In this document: piece after piece, positions 22,390-33,189 of the stretch
Layout of the letters: each line of letters opens with the position of its first letter
How positions within the stretch are numbered: position 1 is the first letter of the stretch
NCBI GenBank assembly: GCA_001566295.1
Contig: KQ964251.1
Location: 563,838 to 627,837, forward strand
DNA length: 64,000 nt
Direction of reading: 5' to 3'
Source: Microdochium bolleyi
Lineage: Eukaryota; Ascomycota; Sordariomycetes; Xylariales; Microdochiaceae
Notes under the pieces: generated by a model
What the model was told of the DNA's origin: nothing
The model's input: only the letters and a program-made list of their open reading frames with translations
Databases searched by the model: none
Program-made: the position numbers and the translations under genes

Positions 22390-22870
22390 AGTAAGCATCG
22401 TATAGCCTCGCTATAGCAGGGATAACTGTTACGATAGTATTGATTATATACGGTCGAGCGTATTATTGCTTTCGAGGTACGGATTACTGCTCTTGAGCGT
22501 ATAGAGTAGCAGGTACGTAAGCGCTGCGTGAGAAGACGTTAGTGTTCGATCTCCTTTCTCGTCCCTGTCCCTATAGAGAGCTCGCTATATAGCGTTAGGG
22601 AAGCTGGAGAGACCTGAACTGTAGTTGCGGACTACTGTGCTGAGAAGTTGAAGATGGTCCTACATAATAATGGAGTCGGATATACCGGTGGACAGCTTTG
22701 TAATCCTGCCTAGGATGGCCCCCCTCATGTGTGTGCAAGACCGACATGGAAACACAGTAGGATTATGTACAGGGATTCTAGCCAGTACGGGTACTGTATC
22801 TCTAGTGTACGTACAGTCGTGCCTAGTGTAGAGGTAGTCTTATGTATCGACGATCATTGGTAATACGGAC
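22390..22870. repeat. TpA-rich tract, possible RIP-mutated relic
   Basis: This stretch is visibly enriched in TA dinucleotides and short palindromes such as CGCTATATAGCG (near 22583), unlike the GC-rich DNA on either side. That is the usual signature of repeat-induced point mutation in ascomycetes, where CpA becomes TpA in duplicated DNA. No terminal repeats or transposase remnants were recognised, so the original element is unknown. Confidence 0.35.
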
Positions 22871-24510
22871 AAATCACCCCACTGACTAGGCGTTAAGGCT
22901 GCATTTCCAAGTCCCTCAATCGCTGCCAGGATAACGTGGGTCAAATCTCCAATTTCTATGTAGCGAAGGCTTGATAGGCTCACACACATAGATAACACCA
23001 TCGTGTATTTGGGACCAGCCACAAAGACTTGGTTGGATGTGTGTGTTGTTGTGCGCTTTCCAATTCCGCTTCTGACTTGTGCCGGTATTCCGTTGAGACG
23101 GTGGTGCCCTTGCTCCTGGGTACATGGGCCGCCAACCAACGACAGCATCTTGGGGGGTCTGTTTGTTTTTGCCACAGTTGAACGATTCGCGATAACTAGC
23201 CTCTGTCCGAGTCGGCGAAGGAGTTTCTGGAGCCCAATCAGTAACTCTAGGCACTGGCCCTCAGTCAGCATGATCCAAAGTAGGTATGGTGCCTAAGAGT
23301 ACTACTACTGGTGCAGTAAGATCCCGAGTCCACGTTGTCAGACTCCATCCCATAATCTTCTCCGTTGCTGCCCCGTCCGGCACTTAAGGGCGCCAGCCGG
23401 ACGCCAACAGCGACGGCGCCTCTTTCCTCGCACGATGGGCGGAGCACGCCCGTGGCCGATGCGCCGGAATGCGCATATGAAGGGGGCAGAGGCAGCAGAT
23501 TAGGCTTCGGAAAGCAAAGACACACCGCGACGACGAATGGTTAGCCCCCTGCGGCTGAGCGAATGGCTGCTCGCCTGTGCCCACAAGGGAAGCGGAAAGC
23601 AGCCCATTTCTGCGTGCGCCAGGGCTGACGGCGCCGCGCCACCTGTCGACGTCCGCATCCACCACCGGCATGCGACGGCTGCGTCGGCCGAGGTGAGGTG
23701 CGATTCACCAGACCCGACGCTTCATTAACATTGGAGTTTAGAGTGTGCTAGCCACGGAGCCATCAGGCGCGCAGACACGTGAGTGCAGGGGATCGGCGGT
23801 TCCTCGCAGCTCCCAGCAAAAGCTTCTTCCGCGCTCACAGCTGGCAAGACGGGCAACGTGCAGGGTGCCCTGGCTCGTGGAACGATGGACAGAGACGCCG
23901 ATCCGGGTCACGGAGTTAGCCTCCGGTAGGAAGCCGCACAAGACAAGTCCCGTGGCCGCGTCGCAGTGCATCGGCCAGGAGCCGTGCTGTGTTGTGGAAT
24001 GTCGAGCTGAGACGGCCTCGAGCCGAAACTGCTCTGCGTGTACGAAGTCGATGGCGGTGGTTGTGACGTGTCGTGTCGTGTGCAGTTGGACGGCACCTGA
24101 AGCGGGCAGTTCAAGTCATCATCAGTCGAGGCGAGCGGCCATCGAGATTGGCATGGGTGCTGAGGAGCAACGGGGCCAGGATGGCGGCCCTTGGCAGGCG
24201 AGCAGGCTGTGGGCAGAGGGCCAATGTCACCATTTGCTGGTGCCGAGGAGGTCTAGACGCACGACCGACGGGCAGCAACCCTGGCACTGTGCCCCGTGCT
24301 CGGTATGACCAGGCCCTGTCGACAGGGAGGGCGCCTTGCAACCATGGATCCATGGATGCCAGCGTGTGTGCATTCCGGACTGGCCGCTCCACGGGCGGAG
24401 ATACGCTGCCGGGCGTCTCCCCAGTCAGCGCACCTGCACTACTCCATACTCACAGTGCAATCGTCGCCACTCTGCCACCCACCCACACATGGCAACCAGG
24501 TGCTTGAGAC

Positions 24511-24550
24511 AAACCAGTCGGCGGAGCTGCAAACCAGTCGGTCGAGCTGC
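24511..24550. repeat. Tandem duplication, 2 x 20 bp
   Basis: Two adjacent 20-bp copies beginning AAACCAGTCG differ at two positions. They are non-coding as far as can be seen. Confidence 0.8.
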
Positions 24551-25410
24551 AGAACTTGGCAAAGACCCGAGCCTGCTGCTTGCCGTAAAGGCTCTGGCGG
24601 CTCTCCACGCTGGCGCTTCTAAACCACGCGTACGTAAAGGTGTGCTAAGCTGAAGGCATCGAGGGCGAGCCAGCCCCGGTGGCCAACCTGCAGGGAAAGT
24701 GTCGACCGATGAGGCTGCACAGTGCCTGACTAGGGGGTCTAGGACACTGTTCTGCCCCGTCCAACCCTGGCCTGGGAATAGAGCCGCGCCAGCTTCGCGT
24801 GGGGAGGGGAGCATAAGCGCAGGCCAGTGAGCCACTGGATGCTTGGCCCGAGGGCGGAGTTGTCAGGGCTGGTGGGTGTCGTGCCGGGCGTGCTCAATGC
24901 CTCGCCGTGGCCCCATTCCGTCTCGCCCGTCTCCAGACTTTCCTAGTCCCACCCGCCGAGCTTCTTTCGCAAATCTTGTCCACCTTTTGCACCAACGTCG
25001 CGATTGGGGGCTGCCGATCACCTCGCCTGGCCGTCAACTCTGTAAACCATCTTGCGAGCCTTCACCACAATCGGACGCAACGCCACTCAGCTCCCTCCCG
25101 TGCTCCGTTGCATTCGGACACCTGGCGCCACACGCTCGCTCTACGCTTGCCCTCCCTGTGCATTCGTCGCGCGACTCTACTCTACCCTCCCCGACCGGCC
25201 GGGACAGCCTACTCTTATGCACCACCGACGATCTGTCAGCACGACACAGCTAACTAGCCAGCGCTCCAAAGAGACAGCGTCCGCCCGTCTTGCGATACAC
25301 ATCTATTTCCTCGTCGACTGTCCCCGGCCATAGCCAGCTCGAGTCGCCAGGAGAGGATGCATACGTGGAGCTGATCTTCCCTCAACGACCGAGTGTCTCT
25401 CGCCGGCACC

Positions 25411-28400
25411 ATGAGGATCGCAATCCGCGAACAGCTCGCGGTCCTTGTGCTCCTCGCGGTCCTCGTCGCCCTCGCCATCGTCTCCATCCCCGTTTGGGTC
25501 TATGTCAACCAGTTCGTGGTTGGTGTCACCACTGGCGGGCTCACCCTAACAGCTTCGCTCCGGGCTTCCCAGATCGCCTCGGAGCTGAATCTCATCCAGA
25601 CGACATGCAACACCATCACCTCGCGGCTGCTTCTCCAGACTGTCCTTACCGACTTCTACCACGGCAATGATACCCAGGTCAGCTGGTCCACTGCTGGCAA
25701 TGACCTACAGAGCGCTCTCGACTCCGGTCTCGCTGTAGGCCTCCGGTCTCGCCTGCTTCAGGCTCGCGTGTACTCGCGCAACACGACCGGCGCCAGGCCC
25801 GAGGGCCTGCTGAATGTCACAGGCAGCGGTTCACCTCTTACACTGCCATATCCTGGACCTGACGGGTCCCCATTGATGCTTGGCGAAGGACTCTCCGGTT
25901 TCCCACCAGAACTCTACCCCAACATCACCTACTACAACTCAACCGACCCTGATCCTTACAACCCGGGTAGCACTGCTCAGGTGGCTCGACCGTTCCCCGA
26001 TGTCCGCATCGATACAGCCTCCAACGGCTTGATTCTAGGCCCTCTTATGCTCAGCGAAACCGACGCGCTTGTCTCCTTCACAACTCCGATCCGTATGAAT
26101 GGCAATTCGACCGCTATACTTGGCTACATGACTGTTGTTGCCGATGCTTCCTCAATAATCAAGATTGCGCAGTCGCAAGAAGGCCTAGGCTCGACAGGGT
26201 CCTTGCTCTTGGTGGGCCCTGCGACGGGCTGGAACCGCTTCAGCAGATGGAATTTGCCCGCCAATGCGACCCACGGCGCAGCAACTAACTTCAGCTCCGT
26301 CGATGTCCGTTTTGTGCTTCCTCCAGTACCGCAACCTGGGCAGCCGGACAGGCATACTCGGCACAATTACAAGAGCGGCAGCTATGACGACCCATGGAAG
26401 GTGGCCGAGTACGATGCCGTGTACAAGTCATTCACCGATCGCAACACTGCGCTCAACAATGCCAGTAGCATGCTATATTCTTCCAACGAGCAGGGCGCAC
26501 CAGTGGCGGTCGGCTATGCTCGACCTCCGACAGTCTTGGTCAATTGGACGGTCATTGTGGAGCAAGACACATCTGAGGCCGACATTCCCATCCACACGCT
26601 CAGAGAGATTCTTCTTGGCTGCGTATTTGGTACCGCGGCGCTTGTCTGTCTTCTAATCTTCCCCTGTGCTCACTTCAGTGTCAAGCCAATTCGGGAACTC
26701 AAATCCGCCACCGAAAAGAGCGTTGCCCCTCCAGGTTCCGACGAGGGCTACGATGATGATCTCGATTATGGCGATGGGGCACGATCTTCTTCTGGAATTG
26801 TTAGCAACAAGTCTGAGAAGGGATTTGTTGTTCAGATCAAGAAGTTCATGGGTCTGGCCAGCACCAACCCACAGCGGTCATCAAGCGATCGAGAACGGGC
26901 AGCCACCCGGACTTTCAAAATCCCCAGCCAGGTCAAGGATCGCAAGCACATTGTTACGGACGAGCTTACTGAGCTTACGACCACGTTCAACGAGATGAGC
27001 CGCGAGCTCGAGGCACAGTACACTTTGCTGGAGGACAAGGTTGCGATCAGAACACAGGAACTCGAAATCAGCAAAAAGGCCGCCGAAGCCGCGAACGAAA
27101 GCAAGACTCTGTTCATTGCGAACATCTCGCACGAGCTCAAGACGCCCCTCAACGGTATCCTTGGCATGTGCGCAATCTGCATGGAGGAGGATGACATGCT
27201 GCGAATTAAGCAGTCTCTCAAGACGCTGTACAAGTCAGGCGACCTGCTCCTGCATCTTCTGGAGGATCTCCTCAGCTTCTCCAAGAATCAGATCGGCCAG
27301 CAGCTCGCGCTGGAGGAGCGCGAATTCCGCCTCGGCGACATCAGATCTCAGATTCTGACAATTTTTGACAAGCAAGTCAGGGAAGGAGCCATCAACTTCT
27401 CGGTGGCTTTCCTGAGCACGGATCTTGATGACAGCGGGCCTGAGGTCCCAGAACCGCACAGAAAACTACCTGCATTGGGACCTGTCGGAACCGGACGCAT
27501 CAAGGACATGTGCCTCTGGGGCGACCAACATCGCATTCTCCAGGTGTTGATCAACCTTGTCAGCAACAGTCTCAAGTTTACACCTTCTGGTGGTAAGGTG
27601 TCAGTCAGGATACGATGCCTCCATGAGATTGAGCATGTCCAGGACGAGAGCAGATCTTCATCGACATCCCGGAATGGATCCAACAGAGGCCGGGCTAGGC
27701 GCCGTGTCGGCTCCGGATCGAATCATTCGACCAGCTCGCGGGGCCTGACCACCCCACAATCTCAGTACAAGGGCGGCGGCACCGTGCTCTCGATCAACCC
27801 GATGGACCCCAAGGCGGTAGCCCAGGTACACATCCGCGAACGATCCCAAACGCCTCCGCCATCAAACGCCAAGTCGTACATGTATGAATTCGAGGTTGAG
27901 GACAGCGGCCCTGGTATCGCTGAGCACATGCATGATCGTGTCTTCGAGCCCTTCGTTCAGGGGGATCTGGGGCTGAGCAAGAAGTATGGTGGTACCGGCT
28001 TGGGACTGAGCATCTGCCAGCAGCTCGCGCATCTGATGGGCGGCAACATCACGCTGCGGAGTACTGTCGGAGTTGGCACTACATTCACGATGCACATTCC
28101 GCTCAAGTACACGAATGACAGGTAAGGATGAAACGCGTCTCCCCCGAAGTTTGACCGCTGCTAACAGCGCCCATGTAGGCCATCGAGCACTGCCTCGAGC
28201 AGCATGCGATCGCGCCACTCGAGTGTCACTTCTCTGGAGGGAGAAAGTCGCAAAGCATCGGTGGCTCAAGCGAAAGCGGAAGTCAAAGCCAGCGTACTTG
28301 AGCACGAGCCTCGACTTGTCGGACTACGCCAGCCTTTCTTCGCAGCCAATCCGGGCCCCCAACCAGTGTCATCGGCTGATGAGCAAATGAAGGTCGTGGA

Positions 28401-29019
28401 GCAAGCTGCGGCGCAGAAGGGGACGGGCAAGCTCCGGGTCCTGGTCGCCGATGACAACCAGACCAACGTAGAGGTCGTTACACGCATGCTCAAGCTCGAA
28501 GACAACTACGATGTCACGATCGCTACCGACGGACAGGAAGCATATGACCTGGTCAAGGCGAACATGGAGAAAAACCGCAACTTCGATCTGATCCTGATGG
28601 ACATCCAGATGCCAAACCTGGACGGCCTCCAGAGCACACGTCTGATCAGGAAGATGGGTTACTCTGCCCCGATTGTTGCGCTCACTGCATTCTCAGAGGA
28701 GAGCAACAAGAGGGAGTGCATCGAGTCTGGTATGGACGAGTTTCTTGCCAAGCCTATCCGGCGGCCTGCACTCAAACAAGTTCTGAAGAAGTTTGCTACC
28801 ATCCCCGAAGAGCCTGAGACGGCCTCGCTCACGAAGAAGAGCACGAAGTCCGAGAAGAGCCCGCCACCATCCGACCAGGGCTCTATCGAGATCAACGAGA
28901 AGGCTTCTGTTGCACCACCAATGCATGCAGAACATATCGACACAGCCACCAATGGCCACACGAATGGCCATGCGAAGTCCACGATTTCGGTCTCGGCCAC
29001 GCCAGCCACGTCACTATAA
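25411..29019 (+). CDS. sln1: Sln1-type hybrid histidine kinase (class VI osmosensor)
   Basis: Exons 25411-28121 and 28179-29019 (57-nt intron, GTAAGG donor, CTAAC branch, TAG acceptor) give 1,183 aa. Two membrane segments (9-32 and ~400-421) enclose a large extracellular sensor domain with many NxS/T sites. Next come a linker, a coiled coil, the HisKA dimerisation helix with the phospho-accepting H574 (SHELKTPLNG), an HATPase domain (N box ~713, G boxes DSGPGI and GTGLGLS ~861), and a receiver domain with D1045 (LMDIQMPN) and the conserved K (LAKPI). This is the Sln1 layout: the kinase feeds the Ypd1 phosphotransfer protein and then the HOG MAP-kinase route in osmotic and cell-wall stress. 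The ATG at 25411 directly precedes the first membrane helix. The kinase-receiver linker is long and Ser-rich. Confidence 0.95.
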
Positions 29020-30356
29020 TAACGGCTTGGCCGTCCCTGTTCGTCGTTGCCACGTGCAATAGGCTCGTCAGAGTCTCGCCAGTGGTTTGACATCTCCCAG
29101 CCACAATTTCACCCATCTCTTTGTATTCTTTTGTAATTGCTAGCGGATACGAGGCTTGGCGGCAGCTCGGCAGCAAAAACGGATGCTCACGCTTACCGCC
29201 CCATACTCGCCCTCTTATCTTCTTCCCTGGGTTTTCATCAAATACGACTGCTTCTTTTATATATAGGCTCCGGAGTCAAGGCGCATTACTGGCGCTGGAA
29301 TCAGCATGGGACGAGAGAGTTTCTTTTGATTTTGGTTTCCGGCATGATATCGAACCCCGTATAGCGAGCGACACAAAGAAGGGGAAAAGTTTTCTTTCAC
29401 AAGGAAGGCTTTCGTGTTTTTGTTTTTTGGGGGGAGCCGGGTGGTGATGCATTCGGACACTTGGTCGTACAGGATTCTCCATGGGTCCTTCATCTGGTAG
29501 TTGACATAAAAACACGTCTTCAGCCTGCCAATGGCTTCCACATTGCCTCAAAAGTCCGATCTGTATTAGCCTGAATTATTTGTGTGTCTCTATTTTAACC
29601 GGCAGCACAAAGCCGGATCTGGAGAAGTCTTCGGTATCGTGTGCCATTGGTGCAAACAGAGTCTGTGCCTTCTCACGATAACCAACCACGCCCAACCAAT
29701 CCATAGTGGTTCTCAAGAACAGGGCCGGCGAGAGCCCAACGCAGTTCGCAGTCACGTCTTCAGGGGGCTAAACCTATTTCCGGCCGGGACTCCGGGACGG
29801 CAGTCGCTGACGACGATTGTGGAGACAGGAATTGGAGAGCCCGGATCCGCGCGGGGTAATGCTGGATTCGTGTCGCGCAGCCCCGGCCGGGAGTGCCCGG
29901 AGGGCAAGTTCACTGCACTTGTACATGCCTTTGGGCAAATTGCGTTGGCCTCTGCAGACTCACGGACCTCTAGAAGTTCCCTATGATTGCGTGTGTGTGT
30001 TTGTGTGTGTGATGAATGGATAAAAGAACTAGCACGCAGAGCTCTCAAGCCGAGGACAGACGCCGCACATGATCACCACCGGGAGGAGCAGCGGCCTCCG
30101 ATCGCGGAAGCTCGCTGCCATCATCGCGGGCCGGGCGAACCCCGCGGGCCGTCTGCATCCCGCGGCGGATAGCCGAAACGACGACACGACGACGACGGCT
30201 CCCTCCTCCTCCTCTTCCTCCTCATCCTTATCCTTCTCCCGGGTCTCACATCTACCACGACAACGACGACGGCCACTGCCCTCCTCACCAAGCAACACCA
30301 CCGTCACAACCCACACCACTGCCCGCCGCAGCTTCCACCCCTCCGCCACCCTCACC
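29020..30356. other. Intergenic, about 1.3 kb
   Basis: The histidine kinase 3' flank, then a (GT)n microsatellite at ~29990-30011, then an in-frame possible N-terminal extension of the next gene (30069-30356; see that entry). No other gene was recognised. Confidence 0.5.
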
Positions 30357-31283
30357 ATGCGCATCCCCTACGTCCCCTCGGACCCCGTGCCGACGGCCTC
30401 GCCCGAGGAGGCGGCCATCGTGGACCGCGTGCGCGCCCGCCGCGCGCCCCGCCCCCTGCAGCCGCTCGACCTGGCGCTGCTGCACTCCCCGCCCGTGGCC
30501 GACGGGTGGAACTCGTTCCTCGGCGCGATCCGCACCAAGACGGACTCGGTGCCCGCGGGCCTCCGCGAGATCGCGATATGCCGCGTCGCCGTGTGCAACC
30601 GGGCGTGGTACGAGTGGGGCCACCACGCGCCGCTGGCCGTCGGGGCGGGCGTCAGCGAGGCGTTCATGGACGAGTTCGTGAAAGGGTGCGAGGACCTGGA
30701 CAAGGGTGTGACGCGGGAGGTCAAGGAGAGGTGCAGGGCCGAGTACGGCGTGGGCGACAAGGAGTGGGCGGTGCTGCGGTACACGGACGAGATGACGCGG
30801 AACGTGCACGTGCCCGACGCCGTGTTCGCCGAGGTCAAGGCGCTGTTCGGCGACAAGGAGATTGTCGAGTTGACGGCGACGGTGAGTCCATTCTCTTGAT
30901 TTCTGTGTCTCTTGAACCAGCAGTCGCGAGCGTCTCCTCTGTCTCTCGGGAGCGCTCGATGTCTCCGGCCGGGAGACTTTCAAAAGAAGCATCACCCTCC
31001 CCCGGGGGCAACGTCATCTCGAGATCTATCACGTCCCCTTTTTCCAAGCAGGACTCGGGCGTTGAGAGATTGCTATGCAATGCTGATACTGCCCTCGAAT
31101 ATTAGGTCGCCGCGTACAACTGCGTCAGCCGCTTCCTCGTCGCCCTGGATGGTACGTTTACATTCCCTTCTTGCGCCCGTCTACTCTGTCCTGTCCTATA
31201 CATAAGTTCCTCGAGTGCTAACCATGCTCTACGACACAGTCGGTGAGAGAAATGCCACTGGCCCGGACGCCGTTGCTCACTGA
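30357..31283 (+). CDS. Carboxymuconolactone decarboxylase / AhpD-like protein
   Basis: Exons 30357-30881, 31106-31151 and 31240-31283 give 204 aa; introns are 224 nt and 88 nt, both with GTRNGT donors and AG acceptors, and the tiny last exons keep the frame (VAAYNCVSRFLVALD then VGERNATG). The all-helical CMD fold is indicated by LREIAICRVAVCNRAWYEWG followed by HHAPLAVGAGVSE. It lacks the CxxC thiol pair of true AhpD peroxidases, so it belongs to the larger CMD-like group often linked to oxidative ring or lactone chemistry; the substrate is unknown. The start at 30357 has a good context (CTCACCATGC) and matches where the conserved sequence begins. An in-frame ATG at 30069 would add 96 residues ending in RRSFHPSATL, which looks like a mitochondrial leader. 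Confidence 0.85.
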
Positions 31284-32034
31284 TCACTGCGTGTGTCAGT
31301 CCGAGTCACAATCTTCTGCGGGGTCGCTCCCGGCCGGGCCGCGTCATCGGTCTCTCTGATGTACATAGGGAGCCTGTCAATGTGGGCAGCAGTCATGATC
31401 TCAGACCAAAAACAAAGGGGATACTGTTAAGGCACCATACCGTTCAGGCTCAACGCTGGCCAAGGAGACTTGGCCACCATACTGTGACTCAACGTGTGTG
31501 AGAGAGCAAAATCGCAACCAAAAGCAAGATGCTCGATATGGTCATAGTTCGGCGTTGTCCGTATACATTATATTTGAGTGTTTCCAAATATGCGATCTTG
31601 TGCCTACATAACTCAACCCGTGCGATCCGGCTCCTCTGAGAGCTCATCTAACTTTAGCTCGAGCAGAAACCAGGCTGCATGTATGGTATGACACATTGAC
31701 ATGAATTTAAGAAATGATCTCTCGCCCAACAAGAGCGAACTGGGTCATCAGAAACAAAGGCCAACGACATGGCCTGAAAATAAAGGTAAAAGTGCTCCAT
31801 ATATCCCGGGGTATCTCAGTATCCAAATGAAACTGAAATCACTATGCCAGTCGTGAACTCCGTGTATCCTCGTTAAGTTACGTGAGAGAAGAGAGCCGTG
31901 TCTTTCTAAGCCGGTCTTCTAGAACACGTGTCATTATGTCGTCAGAGTCGTTGAAGAGCTCGAACATGGTATATAAAATCATAAGTCGTGAATGCGCTGG
32001 GTGGCGCACAGTGTGTGGGGGACGTTCGTGTGTC
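31284..32034. other. Intergenic, about 0.75 kb
   Basis: 3' flanks of two convergent genes, somewhat AT-rich. Nothing recognised. Confidence 0.5.
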
Positions 32035-33189
32035 TTATTCGTTTTCGGCCTTGGAAATCGACAAGTCCTCAGTAGCCTTTTCGAGCACGCTGCTGATGGG
32101 AATCGTTGCCGGGCTGGCTTGGAGCAGTGGACTTCCAAGCGGGGACATGGGTGGTGATCGCATGGCCTCCTCTATTGATGCGTGCCTCTGTTTCAGTATC
32201 GGACTCCTTCGCAGTTCCTCGACAACACCAAGCCACCCGAGGCGCTGAGGTTGGCTCCTCTTGTCACTGTGCCCCATGGACTGCGAGTGAGTCTTGATTC
32301 GAGTGAGGTTGGGTCGTTTCAGCGTGGCTGCCTCGGAAATCGACTTGTGCAGAGCCTGGAGGTGAGCTGGCCGCGTTGGTGTTTCCGGTATGTGCGGAGC
32401 GTTGCGCGCGTAGTCGTGCTTTTCGTCATGGCCCACGGACGGCGGTGGAGTGTTCAGGGCCATCTGCTTCTCCTTGATCAGGGCCTGCTTCTCGCGCTCC
32501 CCGGCAGCCGTCGTGAGGACGCCCATGTACACGACAAGGAAGCGCATCCGCAGCATGTCCTGGCGCCTCGTGCGCTCTTCGAGACTGCGGCGATGTCCAG
32601 CCCAAAGCACCCGCGCGCTCGTGCGGAGGGTTGTGCCGTTCTCGCCGATGGTGATGCGGTTCAAGTCCTCGCGAAGGTCGTCCCCACCCTTCTGGATCTC
32701 GCGCAACAGCTGTCCGAGGCGAAGCTTGTCCTCGAGCCTCTGGACGCGTGCTATGTCCCGGTCGTAGTTCTCATTTTCTTGTATCGAGAATTCGAGCGCG
32801 TCCAGGAAGGTTGTGATTTCATGAGGGGCTGCAAGGTAGGCGGTAGTGTAAGTGGTAACGACCTGGGCGCAGACGACAAGAGAGAGGAACAAGGCGGAAA
32901 CGATGAGGATCGCAATCCACAGCAAGGAGGACGGTATGTGCGCCATGTGGTCGATGGCGGCGGTCATGGTTGGCGCAGGCGTGGTAGGTTTGGGCGCAAT
33001 ATGGACGACGAAGTCGGGAATCTGCCGACCAGGTTGATGCGATGCAGCCGGACTAAACTGGTTCAGAAGCAGTCCGTCGGTGCCGAATGAGGCGTCCTGG
33101 AGTGACTGGCGATTCGATATGGCGAGAGGTTCATAGCTGAGTGGGACGGCAGCACAGGCAAAGGGCTGTGAGGGCGACGAGGCGAGCAT
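32035..33189 (-). CDS. Single-pass membrane protein, fungal hypothetical
   Basis: A single exon of 384 aa. A Ser/Pro-rich N-terminal region precedes one membrane helix at ~88-110 (LLWIAILIVSALFLSLVVCA). After it come a helical, charged segment (~128-230) that is probably a coiled coil, and a Pro/Ser-rich tail containing SPPMSPLGSP-type phosphorylation-like sites. A second, weaker hydrophobic stretch (MRFLVVYMGVLTTAAG, ~218-233) could touch the membrane. I recognise no named family. The ATG at 33189 is the first in the frame; internal ATGs nearer the helix (for example residues 75 and 82) are possible starts, because homologous sequence would be expected to centre on the helix and the charged region. 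Confidence 0.75.
   Translation of the reverse strand: MLASSPSQPFACAAVPLSYEPLAISNRQSLQDASFGTDGLLLNQFSPAASHQPGRQIPDFVVHIAPKPTTPAPTMTAAIDHMAHIPSSLLWIAILIVSALFLSLVVCAQVVTTYTTAYLAAPHEITTFLDALEFSIQENENYDRDIARVQRLEDKLRLGQLLREIQKGGDDLREDLNRITIGENGTTLRTSARVLWAGHRRSLEERTRRQDMLRMRFLVVYMGVLTTAAGEREKQALIKEKQMALNTPPPSVGHDEKHDYARNAPHIPETPTRPAHLQALHKSISEAATLKRPNLTRIKTHSQSMGHSDKRSQPQRLGWLGVVEELRRSPILKQRHASIEEAMRSPPMSPLGSPLLQASPATIPISSVLEKATEDLSISKAENE

Larger units (their letters stand above)
20780..25410. other. Gene-poor stretch of 4.6 kb
   Basis: No intact gene is recognised. It holds a decayed transporter fragment (separate entry), a possible second coding relic near 22060-22280, a TpA-rich tract (~22390-22870), a 20-bp near-perfect tandem duplication (24511-24550), and then the CT-rich promoter and leader of the histidine kinase gene. 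Several open frames of 90-190 codons occur, but their proteins are Arg/Ser/Cys-rich and have no family signature. Confidence 0.5.

Noticed and set aside
23745..24308. 187-codon open frame in the gene-poor stretch
   Set aside because: No recognisable domain; composition resembles translated non-coding GC-rich DNA.
32182..33090. 302-codon open frame antisense to the membrane protein
   Set aside because: No domain; the minus strand has a plausible membrane helix and coiled coil, though neither strand is fully proven.
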